Of a stretch of 8,445 bases of DNA, positions 1 to 6,107 are shown in pieces. Every line of letters starts with the position of its first letter. Within the stretch, counting starts at the first letter, position 1. The notes under the pieces were generated by a model, which searched no databases, had not been told where the DNA came from, and saw only the letters and a program-made list of their open reading frames with translations. The translations under genes and the position numbers were made by a program. Source of the stretch: Pseudomonadota bacterium. Its GTDB lineage: Bacteria > Pseudomonadota > Gammaproteobacteria > Burkholderiales > Thiobacillaceae. The stretch spans positions 1 to 8,445 of the forward strand of contig JAUPLV010000090.1 in assembly GCA_030836725.1 (NCBI GenBank), in the 5' to 3' direction.

Positions 1-1530
1 AACTACCCGGAGCTGCGCGCCGAGCTGATCGCCCGTGGCCACGTCTTTCATTCCGACGGCGACACCGAAGTCATCCTGCGCGCGTATCTGGAGTGGGGCG
101 AGGCCTGCGTCAAGCGACTGCACGGCATGTTCGCGTTCGCCATCTGGAATCGCGAGACTCTGTTCATGGCGCGCGACCGACTCGGCATCAAGCCGCTGTA
201 TTACAGCGAGGATTCGGCGCATTTTCGTTTCGCCTCGACCCCGCAGGCGCTGCTGGCTTCTGGCGGCATCGACACCGGCATCGACGCGGTGGCGCTGCAT
301 CACCTGTTTACCCTGCATGCGGTGGTGCCGGCGCCGCGCACCATCTTCAACGGCATCCGCAAACTCGCGCCCGGCACCACGCTGACGGTGAATTCGCGCG
401 GCGAATTCAGCCACCGGAAATACTGGTCGCTGCAGGCGCAACGACCGGCCGTGCCGATGAACGAGGCGGAGTGGACCGAAGCCATTCGCGACAGCCTGCG
501 CCAGGCAGTCAAGAAGCGCATCGACATCGCCGATGTGAAGGTCGGCGTACTGCTTTCCGGCGGGCTCGATTCGAGTCTGCTGGTGGCTTTGCTGGCCGAG
601 CAGGATGTGCCGGACCTGATGACGTTCTCGGTCGGGTTTGAGGACCAGCCGGAGGAGCGCGGCAACGAGTTCGAATATTCCGACCCGGTGGCCGCGATGT
701 ACGGTACCCGTCACCACAAATACCTGATCCCGAACAGCGAGGTGCTGCGTCGCCTGCCCGAAGCGGTCGACGCGATGAGCGAGCCGATGTTCGCGCAGGA
801 TGCGGTGGCGTTCTACCTGCTGGCCGAGCAGGTCAGCAAGACGGTGAAAGTGGTGCAGAGCGGCCAGGGCGCGGATGAGGTTTTCGGCGGCTATTTCTGG
901 TATCCGCGGATGGATGAGGACATATCGGGCAGCCCGCTGGAGCGCTTCAGCCGCCATTATTTCGACCGCGATCACGACGAGTTTCTCGACATGGTCATGC
1001 CGGCGTATCGCGGCCCCGACTACACGGCGGAAATCATTGCCGCGCACCTGGAGGAACCTTTTGCCGATGAATTCATCGATCAGGTTCTGCGCATGGACAC
1101 GACCATGTTGATCACCGACGATCCGGTGAAGCGGGTCGACAACATGACCATGGCATGGGGGCTGGAGGCGCGCGTGCCTTTCCTCGATCATCACCTGGTG
1201 GAACTGGCGGCATCGATGCCGCCCGGACTCAAACTGGCGTCGGACGGCAAGCACGTGCTGAAGCAAATCGCGCGCGGCCTGGTGCCGGATGCGGTGATCG
1301 ACCGCAAGAAAGGCTATTTCCCGATGCCTGCGCTTAAATTCGTACGTGGAGAGTTCTTGAGTTTCATGCAGGACATCCTGAATTCCCAGGCCTGCCGCGA
1401 GCGCGGCCTGTATGACCGTGCCTACGTGGACAAGCTGCTGGACGCGCCGGAGCGGCATCACACCCGCATCCAGGGCAGCAAGCTGTGGCACCTGGCGCTG
1501 CTCGAGTACTGGCTGCAGAAAAATGGCTAA
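1..1530 (+). CDS. asnO: N-acetylglutaminylglutamine amidotransferase, AsnB-like (5' truncated)
   Basis: The frame is open from base 1, so the N-terminus (about 80 residues, including the Cys2 glutaminase nucleophile) lies outside the window; 509 residues are visible. The first ~130 belong to the class II glutaminase domain: the GDTEV motif with the presumed glutamine-binding Asp at visible residue 21, then RDRLGIKPLYY. The synthetase domain follows, with the ATP-pyrophosphatase loop LLSGGLDSS (residues 184-192), SGQGADEVFGGY, and DDPVKRVDNMTMAWGLEARV. The AQDAVAFYLLAEQV segment and the C-terminal GSKLWHLALLEYWLQ resemble the NAGGN amidotransferases (TIGR03104) more than plain asparagine synthetases. 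Those enzymes, with the ligase Ngg, make the osmolyte N-acetylglutaminylglutamine amide in the cytoplasm. The assignment is from recalled family motifs; ordinary AsnB is the alternative. The usual partners (ngg, M42 peptidase) are not downstream, so they are either upstream or unlinked. Confidence 0.85.
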   Translation, partial: NYPELRAELIARGHVFHSDGDTEVILRAYLEWGEACVKRLHGMFAFAIWNRETLFMARDRLGIKPLYYSEDSAHFRFASTPQALLASGGIDTGIDAVALHHLFTLHAVVPAPRTIFNGIRKLAPGTTLTVNSRGEFSHRKYWSLQAQRPAVPMNEAEWTEAIRDSLRQAVKKRIDIADVKVGVLLSGGLDSSLLVALLAEQDVPDLMTFSVGFEDQPEERGNEFEYSDPVAAMYGTRHHKYLIPNSEVLRRLPEAVDAMSEPMFAQDAVAFYLLAEQVSKTVKVVQSGQGADEVFGGYFWYPRMDEDISGSPLERFSRHYFDRDHDEFLDMVMPAYRGPDYTAEIIAAHLEEPFADEFIDQVLRMDTTMLITDDPVKRVDNMTMAWGLEARVPFLDHHLVELAASMPPGLKLASDGKHVLKQIARGLVPDAVIDRKKGYFPMPALKFVRGEFLSFMQDILNSQACRERGLYDRAYVDKLLDAPERHHTRIQGSKLWHLALLEYWLQKNG

Positions 1531-1559
1531 CTGGTTTGGAACTGGCAAAAAATCAATTT

Positions 1560-1650
1560 CCGTCATTGCGAGCGCAGCGAAGCAAACCGTAGTGCCGGTG
1601 AAATCAACGGCCTCGGGGTCGCCACGCCGCTTCACTCCTCGCGAAGACGG
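1560..1650. repeat. Dispersed palindromic intergenic repeat (imperfect terminal inverted repeats)
   Basis: The left end reads CCGTCATTGCGAGCGCAGCG. The reverse complement of the right end reads CCGTCTTCGCGAGGAGTGAA. The two arms share CCGTC, then GCGAG, then GAAGC, giving an imperfect inverted repeat of about 91 bp. Sequences of the form GTCATTGCGAG...GAAGC are a recognised short repeat in many bacterial genomes (recalled knowledge). The element fills most of the gap between the amidotransferase stop and the transglycosylase signal peptide. It has no stop codon in the transglycosylase frame, so that frame stays open back into the amidotransferase gene. It may fold in the transcript and act as a weak terminator or stabiliser. 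Confidence 0.65.
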
Positions 1651-1654
1651 GTCT

Positions 1655-2929
1655 GTGCGCTTCCTTGGCCTTTGCGTCCTGGCGCCGGTGGTTTGGGCCT
1701 TTCTGCTGCTGGCGGCCTTTCCCGCCCAAGCCCAGACCGGTTTCGACGAATGGCTCGCCGCTTTCCGCCAGGACGCAGCGGCACAGGGCATCTCCGCCGC
1801 CACGCTCGACTCCGCCCTGACCGGCATCGCGCCGGTCGAGCGCGTGACCGAGTTGGACCAACGCCAGCCCGAGTTCCTGCAGCCTTTTGCCGATTATCTG
1901 GGGCAGCGCGTCACCGTGCGCCGGGTCGAACTCGGTCAGGCCTTGCTGGCCGAGCATGCCGCGCTGTTCGATGGGCTCGAACAGCAATACGGCATCCCTA
2001 AAGTCGTGCTGGCGGCGTTTTGGGGTCTGGAAACCAATTACGGGTCGACGCCCGGCAGTCTCAACATCCCGGCCAGTCTCGCCACGCTCGCATTCGACGG
2101 CCGGCGCAGCGAATTCTTCCGCGGCCAGCTGCTCGATGCCCTGCGCATCATCGATGCCGGTCACATCGATGCGATCGGCATGAAAGGTTCGTGGGCCGGC
2201 GCGATGGGCCACATGCAGTTCATGCCGTCGACCTTCCGCGCCTACGCGGTCGACGGCGATGGCGATGCCCGCATCGATTTATGGCAATCGCTGCCCGATG
2301 CCATGCATTCGGCCGCCAACTACCTGAGCCGTGCCGGCTGGCGCGCGGGCGAGCCGGTTGCGATCGAGGTCATCCTGCCTGAAGGTTTCGATTGGCGACA
2401 TGCGCGTATTGGCCATCGTTTGCCGGTGGCGGAGTGGGCCGAACTCGGCGTGCGGGCGGCGGATGGCGGAACCTTGCCGGGAGTGGTCGGGCGTGCCGCC
2501 GTTGTGTTGCCGCAGGGTTGGCAGGGCCCTGCCTTCATGGTGTTCGACAACTTCGATGTGGTGATGCAGTGGAATCGCTCGGTCAACTATGCGCTGGCTG
2601 TGTCTCAGCTGGCGCAGCAGCTGGCGGGAGGCTGCGCGCTGATTTCCCCGCCGGGCGAAGCAGGCGCGCTTGCCGCGGTGCAGCTGAAGGCCCTGCAACA
2701 GGCCCTGAATGAAATGGGTTACGACGCGGGCACGCCAGACGGCCTGATCGGTCCGCTGACCCAGACCGCGCTGCGCCGCTATCAGGCCGCGCACGGATTG
2801 CCTGTCGACGGCTATCCGGCTCCCAGCGTGATCGGGCACGTGCAGCAGGCGCATGCGGAGGCCAGGGCTGCCGGCCGGTTGACCTTGACGCCCGAACCGA
2901 CTTTCGGCGGACCGGCCACCCAGCCCTGA
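1655..2929 (+). CDS. Exported lytic murein transglycosylase, MltB family, with peptidoglycan-binding domain
   Basis: This enzyme cleaves the MurNAc-GlcNAc bond of peptidoglycan in the periplasm, leaving 1,6-anhydroMurNAc ends. From the GTG at 1655 it has 424 residues. Residues 1-26 form a signal peptide with a hydrophobic core and an AQA/Q cleavage site. There is no lipobox, so it should be soluble, unlike E. coli MltB. The catalytic domain carries the expected Glu at about residue 126 in WGLETNYGS, then GAMGHMQFMPSTF and DGDGDARIDLW. Residues ~344-400 form a PG_binding_1 domain. This order matches the TIGR02283-type transglycosylases. The start is uncertain: in-frame alternatives are ATG 1523 (overlapping the amidotransferase stop), GTG 1592 and GTG 1598. 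I chose 1655 because everything upstream is repeat sequence and the signal peptide begins there, though its n-region has only one Arg and the ribosome site is weak. Confidence 0.9.
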   Translation: MRFLGLCVLAPVVWAFLLLAAFPAQAQTGFDEWLAAFRQDAAAQGISAATLDSALTGIAPVERVTELDQRQPEFLQPFADYLGQRVTVRRVELGQALLAEHAALFDGLEQQYGIPKVVLAAFWGLETNYGSTPGSLNIPASLATLAFDGRRSEFFRGQLLDALRIIDAGHIDAIGMKGSWAGAMGHMQFMPSTFRAYAVDGDGDARIDLWQSLPDAMHSAANYLSRAGWRAGEPVAIEVILPEGFDWRHARIGHRLPVAEWAELGVRAADGGTLPGVVGRAAVVLPQGWQGPAFMVFDNFDVVMQWNRSVNYALAVSQLAQQLAGGCALISPPGEAGALAAVQLKALQQALNEMGYDAGTPDGLIGPLTQTALRRYQAAHGLPVDGYPAPSVIGHVQQAHAEARAAGRLTLTPEPTFGGPATQP

Positions 2930-2944
2930 CATTCACGCGTGCTG

Positions 2945-2964
2945 GCCGGTTATTCAGGCCCGGC
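2945..2964. terminator. Weak hairpin between convergent genes
   Basis: GCCGG (2945-2949) pairs with CCGGC (2960-2964) around a 10-nt loop, inside the 42 bp gap between the transglycosylase stop and the cytochrome stop. There is no U-run on either strand, so it is only a possible shared transcription end, not a clear intrinsic terminator. Confidence 0.25.
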
Positions 2965-2971
2965 AGGCTGT

Positions 2972-3646
2972 TCAGGGACGCAGGGTGGACAGATAGGCCG
3001 CCAGGTTCTGAATGTCCGCATCCGAGAGGTTGCGGGTATATCCCGCCATCCTCGCATCGACACGCTCGCCGCTGCCGCTGCGATAGCGCTTGAGGGAGTC
3101 CTCGATGTATTTTATTTGCTGGCCGGCCAGGCGCGGAATCTTGTCGCTTCCGGTGCCGCTCACGCCATGACAGTTGATGCACACCTTGTCGTACATTTGT
3201 TTGCCCGTGGCGCTTTGTGCGCTGCTGACGACGAGTCTGTTAATGATCGGCTGCCGGGAAAGGTACAGCGCGGCATTGATCCGTTCGTCGGGGGTCAGGG
3301 CCTTGATCATGCCGGTCATGAACTCGGACGATTTGCGTTTTCCCTGCACGAACTTGTTCATCTGTTCGAGCAGATAGGCGGCGTTCTGGCTGGCAAGGTT
3401 GGGTATTTCGGGCAGCAGGCTGTTGCCGCCGGCGCCATGACAATGTCTGCAGACCGAAGCGGCTTTTTGTCCATCCTTCAGCGCGGTCGACAGCATGGCT
3501 GGGTTCTGACTGATCTGCGCCAGCTTGCTATGAAGCGCCTCAGGCGTCGGTGGAATGGGCTTTTCGGCGTCACGGCTCGGTGCGGCCGCGGCAATGGTGG
3601 TGAAAAAAAGCAGGCCAGCCAGGCTGGAAAACGGGATCAGGGACAC
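2972..3646 (-). CDS. Exported dihaem cytochrome c (cytochrome c4 type)
   Basis: This is a 224-residue periplasmic electron carrier with two class I haem c domains. Haem sites are CRHCH (Cys66, Cys69, His70) and CINCH (Cys156, Cys159, His160). Each is followed by the PxLA-Q motif typical of c4/c553 proteins (IPNLASQ and IPRLAGQ). Plausible distal Met ligands are Met110 or Met113 for the first haem and Met200 for the second. Residues 1-22 form a signal peptide ending in a run of Ala, followed by a ~40-residue linker before the first haem. The start is a GTG, with GAAAG seven bases upstream as ribosome site. The peptide has no basic residue near its N-terminus, which is unusual for a Sec signal. 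Known relatives pass electrons to terminal oxidases, but no oxidase gene is adjacent, so the partner is unknown. It stands alone, 100 bp downstream of the permease gene on the same strand. Confidence 0.9.
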   Translation of the reverse strand: MSLIPFSSLAGLLFFTTIAAAAPSRDAEKPIPPTPEALHSKLAQISQNPAMLSTALKDGQKAASVCRHCHGAGGNSLLPEIPNLASQNAAYLLEQMNKFVQGKRKSSEFMTGMIKALTPDERINAALYLSRQPIINRLVVSSAQSATGKQMYDKVCINCHGVSGTGSDKIPRLAGQQIKYIEDSLKRYRSGSGERVDARMAGYTRNLSDADIQNLAAYLSTLRP

Positions 3647-3689
3647 GGAACATCTTTCATAAAGGCTTGGTGGTAGAGGGGTTTTTACG

Positions 3690-3702
3690 GCGCACTTTGC
3701 GC
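3690..3702. other. Small hairpin upstream of the cytochrome gene
   Basis: GCGCA (3690-3694) and TGCGC (3698-3702) form a perfect 5 bp stem with a CTT loop in the 100 bp gap between the permease stop and the cytochrome start. Neither strand has a U-tract after it. It could be a regulatory site or chance. I could not identify a convincing promoter in this gap. Confidence 0.25.
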
Positions 3703-3746
3703 AAGCTTTAGTGGAAAGTCCTCCTCATAAACGGGCGTCATAACGG

Positions 3747-4634
3747 TCACATGCCTGGCCGCCGCAACTGCCGTAGCGCCTGCAACTCGTACAGCAGCAA
3801 TCCGGAGCCGATCAGCGCGATGCCCATCCAGCCGTGAGCCGGAATGAATTCGGCATTCAGGGTTTTCCCCAGCAGCAGCGCCGCCACCGGCGTCACCAGC
3901 ATGATCAGCGCGACGCGTCCGGCATCAAGATGCTTAATAATATAATAATATAGAGTAAAGCCCATAACCGATCCCAGCACCCCGAGATAGACGATGGCTG
4001 CGCCGGCGCGCAGCGTGGTGTCGGGAGGCGGTTGCGCCGAATCGACGATCAGCCAGGCCAGCACGAACAGCGGCGTTGCAACGCCGAGCGAACCGGTGGT
4101 AATGGCAAGCGCCGAGGCGCGCGCATTCAGGCGCTTGATCCACACCAGCCCCAGCGCCTGCACGGTCATCCCGATCACTACGGCCGCGGTACCGAGCGTG
4201 GCCTGGCCATCGCCCGGCCACGGCTGGCCGAAGATCAGCCACAGCCCGGCCAGCGCCAGGCCAAGGCCCGCAATGCGGATCGGCGTAAGCGCGCGCTCAC
4301 TCAGCCACAGCGCGGCGAACACGCCGGTGACCAGCGGCGACAGCCCGAAGATGACCGAGATCAACCCCGACGGAATGTGCAGCGCGCCCCAGTAGGTGAG
4401 CAGCATGGCCACGAACATCGATAGACCGCTGATGGCGTAAAGGCGCCGTGCGGCCGGGGTGAACGGAAATTCGGTGTGGGTGAGACGCAGCAGCACGAGA
4501 CAGATCGCCAGCCCGATCAGCATTCGTGCCATCACCGCGAAGCTGAAGCTGGTCCCCTGCGCGCTCCACTGGATGGCGAGCGGCGTGGTCGACCAGATGA
4601 GGATGACGCCGAGATAGGCGGCGGAGACGGACAT
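3747..4634 (-). CDS. EamA/DMT superfamily permease
   Basis: This is an inner-membrane protein of 295 residues in the drug/metabolite transporter superfamily, built as two EamA repeats of about five helices each. The first repeat starts at AAYLGVILIWSTTPLAIQW and contains LTYWGALHIPSGLISVIFGLSP and LSERALTP. The second contains YLGVLGSVMGFTLYYY, KHLDAGRVALIMLVTPV and GIALIGSGLLLYE. These are typical positions of the Gly/Pro-rich family motifs. Members export amino acids, metabolites or drugs, and the substrate cannot be read from sequence. I chose the ATG at 4634 because it gives the usual short lead into helix 1. A TTG 39 bases upstream is in frame but falls inside a hairpin repeat. No strong ribosome site precedes 4634. 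The upstream neighbour on the same strand is the thioredoxin-HEAT gene, separated by a repeat. Confidence 0.88.
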   Translation of the reverse strand: MSVSAAYLGVILIWSTTPLAIQWSAQGTSFSFAVMARMLIGLAICLVLLRLTHTEFPFTPAARRLYAISGLSMFVAMLLTYWGALHIPSGLISVIFGLSPLVTGVFAALWLSERALTPIRIAGLGLALAGLWLIFGQPWPGDGQATLGTAAVVIGMTVQALGLVWIKRLNARASALAITTGSLGVATPLFVLAWLIVDSAQPPPDTTLRAGAAIVYLGVLGSVMGFTLYYYIIKHLDAGRVALIMLVTPVAALLLGKTLNAEFIPAHGWMGIALIGSGLLLYELQALRQLRRPGM

Positions 4635-4666
4635 GGATGTGAGCGCTTGCCAATGAGTTGAAGTTG

Positions 4667-4686
4667 GGCGCAATCGGTATTGCGCC
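4667..4686. repeat. Perfect 8-bp stem-loop
   Basis: GGCGCAAT (4667-4674) and ATTGCGCC (4679-4686) form a perfect 8 bp stem around a CGGT loop. It is 33 bp upstream of the permease ATG and 50 bp downstream of the thioredoxin-HEAT stop. No U-run follows on either strand. Its closeness to the next element suggests the two are halves of one compound repeat. Confidence 0.6.
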
Positions 4687-4700
4687 GGACGGGGGCATGC

Positions 4701-4735
4701 GGTGCAATGCGCTTCGCTTAGTGCACCCTACGCGG
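4701..4735. repeat. Dispersed GGTGCAATGCGC-type palindromic repeat
   Basis: The core at 4701-4727 has arms GGTGCA and TGCACC, with a nested GCG-CTT-CGC inside, followed by CTACGCGG. Sequences of the type GTAGGGTGCAATAAGCGAAGCGCATTGCACC recur in intergenic regions of many beta- and gammaproteobacteria (recalled, not searched). Here it ends two bases from the TAG of the thioredoxin-HEAT gene, so that gene's transcript ends with or reads into the hairpin. Confidence 0.6.
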
Positions 4736-4736
4736 G

Positions 4737-5369
4737 CTAAGTTGAAATGCCCTGCAAGCTCTCCGCCGCGATCTCGCGCACGTCCGCATCGTCATCGGTT
4801 AGCCGTGATTCAAGCCACGGCTTCGCTGCGCCGTCCCCCGTCAGCCCCAGGTAATGGCAGGCATCCGCCCGCACCCGCGCATCGGCATGCTGCGACAGTT
4901 CTCCCAGGCGCGGCAGCAGCACGCGCAGGGTGTCGGTGGCGGCAAATTCTTCCAGCAGCACGCCGGCGCCCAGCCGCACGTTGAGGCTGGCGTCGACATT
5001 GCCGACGATGGGCAGCACCGCCGCCAGCAGGGCGGGGTCGGCTTCGATCAGCGCCTGCGCGCGGGGCAGCTGGCCCTCCTTCAGCAGCATATGAAAGTAA
5101 TCGGCCAGGCCGGCTTCGCTGTCGGCCTTGGCCGCCCACTCGGCCAGCTCGGCCTTGCTGTGCACGCCGGCGAGCTCGATGCGGCCGATGCGCAGCCATG
5201 GCACCGAGCGCACGCCGAGCGCCTGCCCCACCTCGGGGCGCTGCTCCAGGTTGACCGCTTCCAGGCGGCCGATCATGCCCTGCTTCACCAGGTCGGCGAG
5301 CGCGGACAGCATTGCCGGGCAATGCGGGCAGTGGGTGGAAAGCAGCAGCAGGGCGTCGGGTGCGGGCAT
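4737..5369 (-). CDS. Thioredoxin-like domain fused to HEAT repeats
   Basis: This protein of 210 residues has two recognisable parts. Residues 1-75 look like a thioredoxin or glutaredoxin fold: a short beta strand, a CPHC redox motif (Cys14, Cys17), and a cis-Pro loop at RSVPW (Pro57) followed by the strands WLRIGRIELAG. Residues ~80-210 are alpha-helical, with HEAT/PBS-lyase-type repeats such as DARVRADACHYLGLTG and DADVREIAAESLQG. No signal peptide or membrane segment is visible, so it should be cytoplasmic. HEAT repeats usually bind another protein, so an adaptor that brings a disulfide or redox function to a partner is possible; this is inference. The start is the ATG at 5369, right before the thioredoxin strand; its ribosome site is weak. 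It is divergent from the gloC-like gene, with only 42 bp between starts. I know no gene symbol for it. Confidence 0.8.
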   Translation of the reverse strand: MPAPDALLLLSTHCPHCPAMLSALADLVKQGMIGRLEAVNLEQRPEVGQALGVRSVPWLRIGRIELAGVHSKAELAEWAAKADSEAGLADYFHMLLKEGQLPRAQALIEADPALLAAVLPIVGNVDASLNVRLGAGVLLEEFAATDTLRVLLPRLGELSQHADARVRADACHYLGLTGDGAAKPWLESRLTDDDADVREIAAESLQGIST

Positions 5370-5375
5370 GGACGA

Positions 5376-5404
5376 TTGGTCGAATGATCGACTGGCGGGA
5401 TAAT
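5376..5404 (+). promoter_or_regulatory. Possible sigma-70 promoter for the gloC-like gene
   Basis: TTGGTC (5376-5381) and GATAAT (5399-5404) are separated by 17 bp. The -10 element matches 5 of 6 consensus bases; the -35 element is weak. Transcription would start near 5411, almost on the ATG at 5412, giving a very short or absent leader. A 5 bp inverted repeat, GTCGA-ATGA-TCGAC (5379-5392), lies in the spacer and could be an operator or chance. Confidence 0.3.
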
Positions 5405-5411
5405 GGGCTGC

Positions 5412-6050
5412 ATGGAATTTACCATTCTCCCCGTCACCCCGTATCAACAGAACTGTTCGCTGGTGTGGGACGAAGCGGGCCGCGCGGCGCTGATCGATCC
5501 CGGCGGCGAGGCGCAGCGCCTGCTGGCGGAAGTGGCTGCGCGCGGACTCACCCTGCAAAGCATCCTGCTCACCCATGGCCATCTCGACCACGTCGGCGCC
5601 GCGGTGGAGCTGCGCGATGCGCTCGGCATTCCCATCATCGGTCCGCAGCGCGAGGAGCGGTTCTGGCTCGACAGCCTGCCGCAGCAGGCCGAGCTGTTCG
5701 GCTTTCCGCCCGCTGTGGCGTTCACGCCGGACCAGTGGCTGGCCGACGGCGAGATCGTCGAAGTCGGCGCGATCCATTTCGAGGTGCTGCACTGCCCCGG
5801 CCACACTCCGGGGCATGTGGTGTTCTACCAGCCGCAGGCGCGGCTCGCTTTCGTCGGCGACGTGCTGTTCAAGGGCTCGATCGGCCGCTCCGATTTCCCG
5901 CGCGGCAACCATGCCGCGCTTCTGGCCGTCATCCGCGACAAGCTGTTTCCGCTCGGCGACGACGTGCGCTTTGTCCCGGGGCACGGCGCGATGTCCACCT
6001 TCGGGCACGAACGCCGGGAGAATCCTTTCGTTGGTTTGACGGCCGAATAG
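5412..6050 (+). CDS. gloC: MBL-fold hydroxyacylglutathione hydrolase, GloC/YcbL type
   Basis: This cytoplasmic metallohydrolase has 212 residues, close to E. coli GloC (YcbL, about 215), a type II glyoxalase. It hydrolyses S-lactoylglutathione to lactate and glutathione in methylglyoxal detoxification. The metal site is complete: THGHLDH (His55, His57, Asp59, His60), CPGHTPGH (His131), GDVLF (Asp150) and PGHG (His191). The segments FTILPVTPYQQNCSLVW, GRSDFPRGNH and PGHGAMSTFGHERRENPF follow YcbL closely from end to end. It lacks the C-terminal glutathione-binding domain of classical GloB, as expected. The ATG at 5412 aligns with the YcbL start; an in-frame ATG at 5403 would add three residues. 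The gene is divergent from the thioredoxin-HEAT gene and convergent with the arginase-like gene. No glyoxalase I gene is nearby. Confidence 0.9.
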   Translation: MEFTILPVTPYQQNCSLVWDEAGRAALIDPGGEAQRLLAEVAARGLTLQSILLTHGHLDHVGAAVELRDALGIPIIGPQREERFWLDSLPQQAELFGFPPAVAFTPDQWLADGEIVEVGAIHFEVLHCPGHTPGHVVFYQPQARLAFVGDVLFKGSIGRSDFPRGNHAALLAVIRDKLFPLGDDVRFVPGHGAMSTFGHERRENPFVGLTAE

Positions 6051-6080
6051 AAGCCCGCGCCCGGATGGCTGAAGCTTGCC

Positions 6081-6107
6081 TGCGGCAATTGCGGCAATTG
6101 CGGCGCT
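6081..6107. repeat. Three 9-bp tandem units at a gene end
   Basis: TGCGGCAAT occurs at 6081-6089 and 6090-6098, followed by a diverged third unit, TGCGGCGCT (6099-6107). It lies in the 55 bp convergent gap between gloC and the arginase-like gene, and the third unit runs into the arginase TAG (6106-6108). TTGCC (6076-6080) can also pair with GGCAA (6084-6088). No intrinsic terminator with a U-run is visible in the gap. Confidence 0.5.

Noticed and set aside
1604..2212. Long minus-strand open frame opposite the transglycosylase
   Set aside because: It mirrors a well-supported gene with clear domains. Its translation is low-complexity and typical of antisense frames in GC-rich DNA.
2939..3676. 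245-residue plus-strand open frame opposite the cytochrome gene
   Set aside because: The minus strand has two haem motifs and a signal peptide. The plus frame has no motif and is explained as a shadow.
3677..3738. 18-codon ORF (minus strand) beginning MTPVYEEDF, just after the permease stop
   Set aside because: It is too short, has no convincing ribosome site and no family. It is treated as intergenic sequence.
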